Shown: positions 47,652 through 58,919 of the stretch, piece after piece
How positions within the stretch are numbered: position 1 is the stretch's first letter
How the letters are laid out: each line of letters opens with the position of its first letter
DNA from: Buxus sempervirens
Lineage: Eukaryota > Streptophyta > Magnoliopsida > Buxales > Buxaceae
Reading direction: 5' to 3'
DNA: 64,000 bases
Assembly (NCBI GenBank): GCA_947561395.2
Contig: OX387187.1
Location: 1,742,976 to 1,806,975 of the forward strand
Position numbers and translations under genes: made by a program
Notes under the pieces: generated by a model
What the model saw: the letters and a program-made list of their open reading frames with translations, nothing else
Told to the model about the DNA's origin: nothing
Database searches by the model: none

Positions 47652-48597
47652 ATGAATATTACTAGGAAATGATCTGAGGCCATATTTCTATATTTCCCAA
47701 AATTTTCATCCCTAGTCAAGCCAATTTGAGCCTGTTCATTTTTTTTTTTATAAACCTAAACTAGATTTACAGTCTTATACTAGGGCAAGGCCAATAGGGG
47801 CAAAGCCAATAGGGGCAAAAAGAGAAAAAAAAAAAGAAAGGGAAGAAAAATAGTGGCAAATGAAAGCCAAATACAAAAAAAAAGGGAAATGGGATTAAAT
47901 TCATCATGATTGTAAATCCGGTTGACCTATTTTCACACTTAGAAAATTTTGAGCCTTTAATACCTTTTCTTTCATAAACCGAGCTTAGCCTTTATTTCAT
48001 CCTATTCTTAAGCCCTCGGTGATTTTAGTATATTCATTCAACTTTCAGAGTAAGATTGGTGATGACGGAATGCAGAAGCCGGCCTTAGTGAAAACCGTAA
48101 TTGGCACTAGGGGCAATAGGGGCAAAAGGGAAAAATAAAAAAAAGAAGAAGAAAAAAAAAGAATCAAAGGTTGAGTTGATCATGTGGTCCAAGTTTGATG
48201 TCAGCATGAGCACTGGAAACTAAGCAGATTAGTAGGATCAGTCATAAATAAAAAGCCATTTGGGGATGATTCTAAATGTCACAGAATAGACAGATTTGGT
48301 CTCTCCCTATTGCTTGGACTACCCTTTTCATTATTCAACTTGATTTTGATTCCTTTGATTATATGCTATTAAGTGTTTTGGATCAACTTTCAAAACAAAA
48401 AAAAAACTATACTTTGGCCAGTGATGAGAAATCAAATACTTTTTCATAAAACTTCTGTTTTTACAAGCATCTGAGAATTCTGAGGCCAATAATATAAAAC
48501 CTATTTTTGAACTAAATTCTTTATCATTCCACTATTGGAGTTTGCTTTGTATAAAGTTAAGAAAAAGAGAAGAAAAAAAAGAAAAGAGAAAAAGAAT
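47652..48597 (+). other. Element B spacer after integrase
   Basis: No gene. Purine runs on the element-sense strand at 47820-47840, 48130-48165 and 48555-48598. Matches the spacers of A and C, including GGCCAGTGATGAGAAATC near 48416. Confidence 0.8.
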
Positions 48598-50329
48598 CTA
48601 ATCTCTATTCCCTAACTGCTCCTCAAGCTCCCTAATCCAAGCTGCCTGAGTTGCAATGATTCCAGAAGCTCCCTCTGCATCAGGATCGCTCAAAAAGGAG
48701 ATGATCTCATCTGAAAGAGAGTGCTTGATCTTCAATGCCCTAAGGTCAGCCAAGGAATCCTGATATTTCTTCCGCATCGCTCGGACTTCAAAGCGACGAG
48801 CCTGTCTTTGTTCTTCAAGTTTCTTCTCCATGGCAATGCGGCAATACCTCTGCTCTTCAAGTTGTCTCTCCAGATCAATACCCTTTATCCTGAGCTCTTG
48901 TGCTTCTCGTACCTATATTTGTTGAAGCCGCTTGTGGGTTGCCCTTTCAGACTCCAGGATGTCCTCATAAGTAAGGGGAAGAACTGCAAAAGGATCCTCT
49001 GGTACTGGGGCATGACTCTGCACCTGTTCTTTGATCCAGAAATGATAGTCCTTCACATGGGACTCAGAAAAGACTGGACCCCGCAGAAAGCGAACATAGG
49101 ACCACTCATTCATTAATTGAGCATTTAGCCCTATGGTGGCTGGTGTAAGTGGCCCTAAGAAGTTCACATATCCAGTTGGGATCATAATCCCCTGGGTTGC
49201 TCTAAACTGCCGAAGAACCCTCAAAGGAAGATAGAGAACAGCAGATTTCAAGCCTACTAGGACCAGAAGGTTCTTATCTCTGAAGTTGATCACTGTCTCT
49301 GGATTGGGCTGATAAGTGCCATGTCATCTCACCTAATCATCCTGGAGAGTACCCAAGAAAGTGAACCAGCCCTGCTTGCCGCCTTGGATATTAGGGCACC
49401 CCCTGTTACTCATCAAAATAGGAACTTTCAATCTTGGAAAGAAGCGGCGAGTTATCTCTTCAACCTGATTCAGGTGGTCAAGCAACCAAAGCTGCAAAAA
49501 AGGGGAGTATTTCAATTTATGTCAAAAGAAAAGAGAAAAAAAAGAGAAAAAAAGAAGAAAGAAAGAAGAAAAAAAAAGAGAAAAGAAAAAAAAGAAAAAG
49601 AAAAAAAGTAGTATTTATTTCCTTTTTTACCTGTAGGATAGGGGTGCAGGCAAGGAAGCGTTTCTTCTTTCTGAAATAGCAGTCAGTCAGGGCCTGGTAT
49701 ATCTTTGCCAGGATCATAGGGGCCAATCTCTCAAGTTCCCTAACCTGGCAGATAACTGGGATGAGAGCCAAGTCAACCTGATCGTCACCCCGTGGAAAGA
49801 GCAACTGGTTGACCACTATCAAAGTTAAAGCATTAAACCGGGCATCCTTGTCCTCACCCCTTAGAAGTTTTTCAGTCAGAAAGGTCTTAGACAAGGTCAA
49901 CAGTGTATCAGAATTTCCTAAGTCCTTCTTCCTTATACCCAAGAATGTGGAGGCCTCCTTTTTGTAGCTAGGCTTTAGGGGCGGGTTAACAACTTTTTCA
50001 GAAAACCTTAAGCCAAGGATGGTTTCAATTTCTTCTATGGTAGGAGTCATCTCTTTGTCATCAAAACGGAAGAGATTCAATTCAGGTACCCAGTGTCCAA
50101 TCAAAGCTTCAATGATTTCCCACTTAAAGGGAATTTTAGGGATGTGTAGGATGTGGCCTAAGTGGATGGAATCCCAACAAATTTCCTCATCAAGGGTCAT
50201 GGAGTTAACCCATCTATCATAGAAGGAATCCACAACATTTTACCTGGTGAGATTAGGAGGTTTTGATCTAACGGGTTGTCTTGCAGGAGGAGATCCATCG
50301 ACAGAAGAGAAAGGGGCGAGGGAAGCCAT
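48598..50329 (-). pseudogene. Element B antisense DUF7745 gene
   Basis: Start ATG at 50329, end at 48598. Sequence begins MASLAPFSSVDGSPPARQPV, then MDSFYDRWVNSMTLDEE, EMTPTIEEIETILGLRF, NALTLIVVNQLLFPRGDDQV and LERLAPMILAKIYQALTDCY, all in the DUF7745 pattern. A coiled-coil-like tail ends IRELEEQLGNRD. A GT-AG intron fits 49492-49630 and has a strong pyrimidine run. It is convergent with pol. A has the same gene in the same place, so the gene belongs to the element family. Function unknown. Fossil with a few breaks. Confidence 0.8.
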
Positions 50330-50464
50330 GGAAGCACCAAAGAAGCCCAAGAAAGCAAAAAACGAAGAGCTCAGGGAGTTTTCAAACTTTTAAAAATGTC
50401 ACAGTGACGTTCCCCATGAGTTTATATAGAAAATTCAAAAAGGCAGTAAAATCCCAATTTATAA

Positions 50465-50583
50465 TACGAGCATGGCATGTCCGTATAGAGAGTGCGGACA
50501 CACTGTGACCGTAAAAAATTTACGGGCAGAGTGCGCCCGCATTAACATTACGGGCACGGCTTGCTCGTAACATAAATACGGTT
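50465..50583 (-). promoter_or_regulatory. 7+7 half-site array upstream of antisense DUF7745
   Basis: Seventeen 7-base blocks (119 bp) in exact register: TACGAGC, GTCCGTA, TGCGGAC, GACCGTA, TACGGGC, GCCCGCA, TACGGGC, GCTCGTA, TACGGTT. It lies about 135 bp upstream of the ATG at 50329 on the gene's strand. Confidence 0.85.
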
Positions 50584-50803
50584 TCTTTGAAAAAATGCAA
50601 AAAAAAAAATTGGGGAATTTTAATTTCAATGCTTTCCCAAGTTCCACCTGTCCCTACTTTAACATATATCATGCAAGAAAAGCTAGAAATAAAAGAAAAA
50701 GAGCATAAATGAATAAAAATGAATCAAATTTCTTTTATATATATAAAAGTGTACATCAATTTGTCAAAATACAAATACATGTGATGTCCTAATCTAATGT
50801 CTA

Positions 50804-53655
50804 TACAGGTCCACCCCTACGGCCACGGCTACGTCCTCTGCCTCGATCACGGCCTGAAGGTCGCCGGCGCTCAAAAACATGCTGTACAATGCGACAAGCT
50901 GTACTACGGGTCATCCTGCTCAAAATAGACTGAATATCATGCCACATATATAAAGGCACAAGGCCAGCAGTGGGATGATCAGGAGGAACGTACCCTGAAG
51001 TATCTACATATCCCATAGACTCCGCAATAAAATTAGCAGAGACAGGCTCACTCACAGGCTCGGCAGTAGGCATCTCCTCTGTCATAGCAGGCTTCGTGGC
51101 GGGATCAGCAGGAATGGACGCCCCAGGCGCATAAGCATCATGCATAAGCTCTGCAGGCTCAACAAAAGCCTCCTCTATCACCATAGCCTCATCGGTAGGC
51201 TCCACCACAGCGGCATCCCTGGCCGACTCCATATCCATATCAGTAGATGCATCACGAGCGATCTCAAGTGCTGGAGCAGACTCTGGCACATCCTCGGTAG
51301 TAGGAGCAGCAGCAGGTACAACATCAGCCTCGATCTCAAGCTCTGTTGCAGGTGCCTCTACCGATCTAGGAGAGGTCACAAACTCCACTCGTGCCACAGA
51401 GAAAACCTCACCACGAAGGTGCATAGGCACTGATGAAGCAGGTGAAGAAGGGCCGGCTGTGTCGTCCTAAAAATAAGAAAAGAAATTTTAGTCAGAACAG
51501 GATAAGCAGATATAATAACATGAATGGAAAGAGGTGAAAGAATTAACCTGGGTATGAGATGGACCTGCCTGGTCTTATACACCAGAAGGACCTGCTTGGC
51601 CTTATGCTCTGGCAAGCTGTCCCCGGAGGTCTGAAATGGTAATGAAGAGGGTGTCCCACTCAGCAATAGCAGCATCTCGTTGGCACTCTATATCAGCGTA
51701 CCGAGACCAGATCTCTGCCAACTGAGCCTCCTGAAATAGAAAAGAAAGTGTCAGAAAATACCAAGTTCAAATAAAATATAAGAATGGAAGATCAAAAAAG
51801 AGAAGGCATACCGTCATATTGTAGGCCCTGATCACTATCCCTCCAATCTCCATGACTCCGCCACGAACAGGCATAAGTGGCATGAGACACCCAACAAAAG
51901 CTTGCCTGAACCAGGCATCATAGTCACCCCCCTCTAGCAATGTCTCTGCCTCCGTCCAATCTAGGAACTGGGCAGGATCAACAGGCATAGGAGGAAAGAA
52001 GGGGGTAGTATCTGGAGGAATGACAGGAATCCAGGGCTCTCCAACATGCTGATAAAAGAAGCGCTCACCGCAATACCAGATGCTGCCCATCTAACCAATG
52101 AAAAACTAGTAGCACTGATGTCTCTGGTCAAGGGCAAAGGCATCATCTCTGACCGCATGTAGGGCCAGCACCTCATGAATGTCCTCCATCCGGGGGACGT
52201 ACAATTGAAAAACAAAAAGAAGAATATTAGACATGTGATTCAGGAAGGAAAAAAGAGGGGGAGGAAGAATTAAAGAAGCTTACCTCAGACCGATACAGCC
52301 TGTCCAGATGAGCCCGAGCAGACCTAGGACAACTCTTTTTAGAGTCATGCTCTACATGACATCATCTACGAGCCATGAGATATGTCTCCTCCGGCATCGT
52401 AGAGGTAGGGCGGAAATAGGGAATATAAACCCTAGCAAAGAACTGCAAAAAGAAGAAAAAGGGTCAGAAGAATAGAAAAGGAAAAAAGAGAGAGAAAGAT
52501 AAAGAAAGAGAAAATAAATAGGTGTTTCACCTGCAGGAAGGACTAGAAGAATTTGCACCCAACTCCAGCTCCTCGAGAGGTAGAGAGGCCGCTAACTGAC
52601 CGGCGCAGACCAGCCAGAATGGTGCCAAAAATAAGCGGGCCCCAGGCATATCTCCTTGCTCGAGAAGTCGTGTCCTCTGGGAAGAAGCAGGAGCCCATCA
52701 TGTACAAGAAGATGAATCGAAAGGCAAATGGAAAAGCTGCATGACCGGCGGCAAGCTGGCCAAGCTGCCTCCTCCGGAAGGTCTCTCTCAACCAAGTCAG
52801 AGACAACCTAGCTCTCCCTCTATCCGAGGCCTCCGGAGTCAACACAATATATCCAAGATAAGAAGCGATCTCCTCAGCATCCGGCATCACCATCACGGGA
52901 ATAATATCACCAGTCATCCTAATCTCGGTGACAAGCGTGAAGTCAGACGGTCAGATCCCAATCCCAACATCTGGAAAGTGGAAGCTCAACGTCTCTGGAA
53001 AGAACCTCTCGAGCTTCGCAGCAATAAGAGCTCGGTCCAAACGCACATCTGGGATAGTGATGAAGAGGCCGAAACCAAACAAGCCTAACTCCCGGCGGAA
53101 GGCTGAACTGCAGTCTCTGGTAAACCTGATAAAGCTGGCCCAGCTCCCTCGATAATGAGACAAGAGATACTCTAAAGGGATATCCACCCTGATACAAGCA
53201 GAGGGATGAGTCCTCAAGCCATGTAGCAGGACGGTATCCCTAATCTGTGATGCAACTGCCTCAGGGACCTCAACCCTGGTTCGAGCCTCATCTCTGCCAC
53301 GGCCTCCTCTGCGGCCTCCTCTACGGCCCTCATCACGGCCTCCGTCTCTGCCACCACCTCAGCGCCTGCTATGGCTCCTATCTCGACCAGAAGCCTCAAC
53401 TGCCGGCTAAGGAAATAATTGGAAAGAAGAAAGAATCAGGGTGATGAACTTTGTGAAGGAATGTGAAATTTCAAAAAGGTTAGAGTATACCTCTGGGTTC
53501 GCCTCACACGAATCCCCAGAAGGAAGATCTGGGATATCAGAATCGGAATCCCTCTCGGCCCTCAAAGATGAGGCCACATCAACATGATCCCTCCGCACCC
53601 CCGAAGAAGAGGGCTCATCCACAGGATCCCTAGAGGCTGAATGAATGCGGGCCAT
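50804..53655 (-). pseudogene. Second antisense gene of B, plant-mobile-domain-like
   Basis: A likely multi-exon gene on the minus strand, starting at the ATG at 53655 (MARIHSASRDPVDEPSSSGV). A middle part near 52543-52917 resembles the aminotransferase-like plant mobile domain: LTWLRETFRRRQ, FRFIFLYMMGSCFFPEDT, RRYAWGPLIFGTILAGLRRS. Later parts carry WYCGERFFYQHVGEPWIPV (near 52030-52087) and an acidic Ala/Glu/Pro-rich region, and it ends with an Arg/Gly-rich tail. GT-AG junctions fit at several places, for example CCAGAG/GTATAC and CTGCAG/GTGAAA. Whether it is a native extra gene of the family or a captured host gene is open; A's matching region is off the window. Fossil. Confidence 0.6.
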
Positions 53656-55048
53656 CTGCGAGTTCAAAGCAGGGAGATGACTTATTTCTGTGAAATTTTA
53701 TTTGTTCTTCATTTAATCAAGTTTAATTGTTTGCAGGATTGGAAAGTGAAGAGCAAAAAAGGAAAATGCATCAGAAGCACAACCAAATCGGGATTCTCCC
53801 AAAGAGGATTCCCTTCTGTGCTCCAAAATTTTGTTTTGGGACACTTTACTATTTCTTTGTTGTTGTTTTTCTTTTGTGTTATTCTTATACAACAAAAAGA
53901 AAAACGAAAAAAAGAAGAAAAGTGCTTGTTAAAATTTAGATTCTGAGATTGGAATTTATTTTGTCTCTAAGATGTCTAATCATGTATTTTTACTTGGTTT
54001 CAGGATAGTCAAGGCATGTTCAAACTAACATGAAGTTGTGAACAGGAGTTCAAGCCTATTGTGGTAATGGGGAAAATGCCTAACAAAACTAGGCTTGTTC
54101 AGGGATCAGTCCATACCAAGTTATACAAGTGTCCAACTCAAGTTAAGATACAAACAGCATGCTAAGTGAAATTGGGTCACCCAAGAACAAGTCAAAACAA
54201 GGCAAAGCATGATTCATGCACATTTTCTGATTAAAACTAGTAGAAGCGAAAATCAGAGTAATATAGGCAGTTGGTATCAGCAAAACAAGCAAATACAGAA
54301 AATTTGGGGATTCTCAATGCAAGCAGAAAAATCCCCAAAATCCAGCTTGGTTCGGATTGCTACTTACATGTGGAAACAGAGGTCAAAATAAGATACAATC
54401 AAGGCAAGAAATTGCAAATGGGATTTCGGCCTTTGAAGAATTAAATCCAATTCGGTGGCTCATAAAAATTGCACAAAAAGGGGATATCAGCCACCCAAGA
54501 ATTAACCATATAAATGCATTCAAGAGCAGTAAGATTGTACTGCAAAATTCATAAACAAGAGCAAAACAATGCAATAAACATCGGATATCATATGAATTGT
54601 ATGGTTGCAATTTAATCAAAATCAGCATCTTAATGAAATTGCAAAGTATTTGGGAGTTTCGGCCACTCACTTGGTTCAGTCGAAATGGAAGAAATTTGGC
54701 AAGCAAATCAGAAACTCTTACTCTATCGAAGCTTCAAGGAGTGTCCACAGTTGATTGAGGAAATGTGAAGCTCGCAAAGACTTGATCACAGTCGCAACAA
54801 TGAGCAAAGTTCGACAGGGAAAGAAAATTGTCGCTGGTTGAGGAACTTGGAGGTCGCCGGAGAAGATGATTGTTGCCAAAGAAGATGAAGATTGCCGGAG
54901 AGAACAGTGGTTGCCGGAAAAGAGGAGATTCGTTAGAGAGTGAAGATCTGAAGAACCGTAAGAGAAGGTGCGGTCGCAAGGGTTTAGGTCATAAATACGA
55001 GCAGAAATGGAGGAACTGTTCGAGGCCGCGGTTAAGAAGGAAGCCAAA
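53656..55048 (-). other. Upstream region of second antisense gene
   Basis: About 1.4 kb with no recognised gene. 54718-55062 on the minus strand looks like a leader exon: CT-rich with repeats of CGGCGA / CCGGCA type. It lies between the 7+7 array at 55049-55152 and the gene start. AT-rich sequence between may be an intron. Open frames here show no family I know. Confidence 0.45.
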
Positions 55049-55152
55049 ATCCGTAAAAGCAATACGGGCAGCAGGCGCCCGCAAAGGTAATGTGGTCAAA
55101 TGCGCCCGTATTCAAAATACGGGCATGACCTGCCCGCAATGAAAATACTGGC
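55049..55152 (-). promoter_or_regulatory. 7+7 half-site array upstream of second antisense gene
   Basis: Eight half-sites (ATCCGTA, TACGGGC, GCCCGCA, TGTGGTC, GCCCGTA, TACGGGC, GCCCGCA, TACTGGC) in alternating orientation. Spacers are 7 bases except one of 6. Confidence 0.8.
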
Positions 55153-55485
55153 AAAACAGAAAATTGCATTTTTCATTATTTTCTCCACACTTTTCAGGAG
55201 GTTAATGTTTATATTAGTTGTAAGATGCAAGGATTGCCACCTTACCCACTTTTGTTTTTAAATTTGTCTCAAATCTCACTTCATAGCCACGAGTGCTCAG
55301 TGAGACCAGAGAGGAGGATTTGCCCCTTAAGATTAGGGACTTTTCAGCAAATCTTCCACACAAATACTTTTTTCCAAAATCATCCATTTAATCCTTGCAA
55401 AATGCAATTAGTTAGACAAAAATCTCAAAAAGTGCAATTGGTGGGTCTTTTTGCTCTCTACTTGTAATTGGTTCCAATTACCAGC

Positions 55486-55495
55486 AAAGAGGGGG
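55486..55495 (+). other. Polypurine tract of B
   Basis: AAAGAGGGGG four bases before the 3' LTR. The preceding 330 bp match C's 3' region (32870-33227). Confidence 0.85.
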
Positions 55496-55499
55496 CAAT

Positions 55500-57307
55500 T
55501 GTAGACACCCAAAATTGCACTACAAAAGGAGAAAATAATTGAAAACATGTAATTGGGGTTTAAAACAGGTCAAAAACACATAAAATCTGATCAAGCATGC
55601 ATTGCCTGTATTGTACCTGTAGGCTAGTCACGCCCGAATTTTGTATATGGGCACGCAGCGCCCGTAATGCAAATTCAGACACCATTTGCCCGTAATACAT
55701 TTACGGGCGCATTAGATTTGTGCGAATTTGATCTTTGTTCGATTTCTGAGCCTTATCTTCAGTCTAATATATCTCTTGGTGAGCGAATTTGTTTATTTAT
55801 TCGTTCGAAATATCCTTGTTGGCCATGGATGGGCATTATCCATATTTTTAACCCAATCTGGTGGAATCCTGGTATATCCTTCTGGACCAGCCTTACCCCT
55901 GGGTTTGCCTATAAATAGAGGGCTTCTCCTCAAGCAAAGGGCCACGAAATTTTTAAGTCTAAGGAGCTCCAAGTGAAGAGAGGAATTCCTACTACTCTGT
56001 TTGCTCAATCCAGGTAAGTCCCTTTTCCCTTTTATTTTCTGTCTTCAATTCTAGAAGTAATAGGATCTTCTCCATTGCTGTAGAATAAGACCTTCTTTTA
56101 TTCTGTATTCCTAAACTTGTCTCTAAGTACCTCAAGAGTCTCTCTAGCCGTAAAATGTGAAGAGAGAGCTATGGGAAAGGGGAACAGGTGGATCCCTAGA
56201 ATAGAACCCCATAGTCTGTTTTTCTCCTTTCTTTTAGAATAAAGCCTTTGATTGTGTTTGTATCACCAAACCTATCTCTAAGTACCTCAAGAATCCTCTC
56301 TAGCCGTAAAACGTGAAGAGAGAGCTAGGGGAAAAGAGAACAGGTGGGTCCGTAGGGTAGACCCCCATGTGCTCTAATCTGTGAAATATGGCTGTTTTGA
56401 ATATCCTGATCATGTTTTAATGGTTTTATTTTGAATCTAAATGAATCATATGAATCTATGATGTTTATAGCATGAGATCCCCACTTTTCTCTAAAATTTG
56501 GATTTTTCACATATTTGCACCTACAGCACTGTTTTCGTGATTTTTGTGATATCAGGCTAAGATCCTGGATCTATCATGATCAATATGGTAGATCTGGATT
56601 CAGAAGCCTGAAAGTAACTTCTAGGGTTTCATGAGGTGGTTTTTGAATCATTTTTCATGTTTGAGAGAAGTCCCTATGGTCTAAGTTCTCCCCTTTTGAT
56701 GTTCTTCATCAACGTAGGTATTTTTGGTTTTGATTTCTTGATTTAATTTGAAATTTGGGCTATATCTATATCCTAGACTGTTCAAGTTCAATTCTGCAAT
56801 ATTTCATAAAAATCATATTTTTCTAGATTTCTAGAATTTAACTTGAAGCCAGATTTTTTAAGTTTTCACTTTATTTAGGTTTTATTTGATTTTCTCTCAA
56901 TTTTATTTTAATCATGAAACCCTAAGAATGGTATGATCATATTTGAAAGTTCTGGATCAATCAGGCTATTCGTATGAAAAAACCATACACTTTTGTCTTT
57001 TTGTGATTTTTCATGATTTTTGTAGCAAGCCTTTTTTCTTTGAAAAACATGAACAATGCCTGGCAACCACCTTGTGTGGATGAATAGGGGTGCCTAACAC
57101 CTTCTCCTATTCATAACCTAATCCCCTTACCCATTTCTAGTTGTTTTTTTTAATAGGGTTATTTTTACCCTAAATTTGCCTTTTTGTGATTATTTGATAT
57201 TTTGGTGTCCATACACACCTAAACAGAATGATGGCGACTCTTTGTTTTTTAACCAATCCCGTGTGATGATCAGGAATTTATTGAATTGATTTTTTCCATG
57301 TCTCACA
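55500..57307 (+). repeat. Element B 3' LTR
   Basis: 1808 bp, TGTAGACACCC to ATGTCTCACA, with CATAG after it. Contains a 7+7 array at 55604-55708, TATAAATAG at 55910-55918, splice donor CAG/GTAAGT at 56013/56014 and the internal GATGGCGACTC motif near 57233. Confidence 0.95.
55604..55708 (+). promoter_or_regulatory. 7+7 half-site array, B 3' LTR
   Basis: Fifteen 7-base blocks, 105 bp, exact register, GCCTGTA to TACGGGC. It aligns block by block with 23850-23954; substitutions do not disturb the register. Confidence 0.87.
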
Positions 57308-57312
57308 CATAG

Positions 57313-58100
57313 AGATTACTGAAAGGCTTCTGAATCCAGATCTACCACATTAACAATGGCAAATCCAAGATCTTAGCCTAAACGACTAAAAACATCAAAA
57401 AACATAAAAAAAAGGGTGAAAACAATGTAAAAAATCAGAATATATGAAGAAAATGAGATCTAATGCTATGAATAGCATAGATCTATAGTATTCCTCCATA
57501 TTTCATCACCAAATCATCACGCAATCTAAACAAAATACTACAACCACATATTTCTAAGGTTACAGCATATGGGGGTCTGCCCTACGGATCCATTCCTGTC
57601 CTCCTTTCCCCTAGAACTCTTTTAACATTTTACGGCTAGAGAAGATACTCGAGGTACTTGGATTAAGGTTTGGGGTTACAATCACACACAGGCCTTATAC
57701 TACAGAAAGGGAGAAGATTAGAACTATCCTATAAATTAAAACTAGAAAATAAAGAGGATGAGAAGCTTACCTGGACTTGAGAAAGCAAAGAGGCAGGGGT
57801 TCTCTTCTTCACTTGGAGTTCTCTTCTCAGCAATTCTTAGCCACAATTCCATAGCAATTTCACACACACAATCTTCTGCCATTTTCTTGAGGAGAGGCCT
57901 CCTATTTATAAGCAAGAGCAGGGGCAGGGGTGGTCCTAAGAGGTTCTAGAATGTTCCAATCCCATTTTAGAAACATAAATTAGGGCAAAAACGGCCGCAC
58001 GAAACCCTAGAGAGGAGATCAAAATAGAAACAATGCTTAAAAACGAGATTCTAAGAATTCACTCAAAACTACGCGTGTCCGCATTTGATTTGCAGACATG
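57313..58100 (-). repeat. Element A 5' LTR, part beyond B
   Basis: Reverse complement of the 5' part of the family LTR. On the minus strand it has TATAAATAG (57902-57910 on plus) and CCAG/GTAAGC (57770/57771), matching the donors of B and C. A short 7+7 remnant, GTCCGCA-TTTGATT-TGCAGAC, is at 58077-58097. Similarity fades near 58.1 kb, and the LTR start is not found. The right end of A is therefore uncertain. Confidence 0.8.
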
Positions 58101-58859
58101 CCTCTCCTCCTTGACGTTCCTCACGTCCAACCCCTGCCCAGGCTCTGCCACCCCAATACCAAACCTAGAAATACCCATTTTATCCCTAAACTACTGTCTA
58201 ACCATCCCCTTTCACCCTGTGAGCATAAACAACCCAGTGAACCCCTTTCAAAACCGATTCGAGGAATCCATGGAGACGTGGAAGCGCTGCCGAAATTCTC
58301 GGAAAACCCATCACACCTCAACAAAAAGAAGGTAATAGCAAAAGGAGTATTCTGGTAACATTTCATTTACTAAAACATTGAGATTGATTACTTTGTTTAC
58401 TTTATTTACTTTGTTATTTCATTCTCACTCTATCGACTCTTATTTTACATGGGCTTGGGGCTCCCTTTGGTGAAAGGGAGACCCCACTTAAATGGAGGAG
58501 TGCAACCTAATAACTCTAAAAATGAATTTAAGTAAATAATCTTCTCATAATGATCATTTAAGGAGGGGTTTGTCCTCCTCATCATATCTTAATGTACCCT
58601 TACTTCCCCTTTCTTCCATTCTCAATAAGTCCTTATAATAAGCATGCCAAAGGCCAACTCCAGGAAGCAGCAAAGACAATGGGAAATCCTTCCATTCTGA
58701 AGCACTAAAAGAAGAGAAAAAGGCATATTTAAAGCCAGGAGAATGGCTCATGAGCTGCTGTGACGAGGTTGAAACCCAATGAAGAACGTTCAGACCTCCC
58801 AAGAAGATAACAAAATCAGTTCGCATGAAAATCGGCACAAAATTGTGAATTTGGGAGAA
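58101..58859. other. Unassigned stretch
   Basis: No gene recognised. A GC-richer part (58100-58370) has overlapping open frames on both strands of about 80-100 codons with no known motif. A hairpin with 8-base arms CTCCCTTT / AAAGGGAG lies near 58471-58490. It may hold the missing end of A's LTR, the start of E's LTR, or a captured fragment. Confidence 0.4.
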
Positions 58860-58908
58860 AACCGCACTTACAGAGCGGTTTGGACAGAACCGCATAGTGA
58901 GTGCGGTC
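58860..58908. promoter_or_regulatory. Short 7+7 half-site array
   Basis: Seven 7-base blocks: AACCGCA, CTTACAG, AGCGGTT, TGGACAG, AACCGCA, TAGTGAG, TGCGGTC. The half-site type is A's, so this may be displaced A LTR sequence. Confidence 0.7.
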
Positions 58909-58919
58909 AAATTAAAAAA

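Larger units (their letters stand above)
23746..57307 (+). mobile_element. B: Tat/Ogre-type gypsy element with two guests
   Basis: Bounded by CATAG at 23741-23745 and 57308-57312. Its 5' LTR (23746-24577 plus 35056-36031) and 3' LTR (55500-57307) are each 1808 bp. Without guests C and D it measures about 20.2 kb. Order: LTR, primer site 36034-36051, leader, gag, protease, RT, dual RNase H, integrase, antisense DUF7745 gene, antisense plant-mobile-domain-like gene, polypurine tract, LTR. It is broken, with several breaks and an incomplete gag. LTR copies differ by several per cent in the first 260 bp by eye and look closer later, so it is of moderate age and younger than A. Confidence 0.93.

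Noticed and set aside
58033-58366. Possible small host exon on either strand
   Set aside because: No recognisable domain, overlapping frames on both strands, and no splice pattern that supports one of them.
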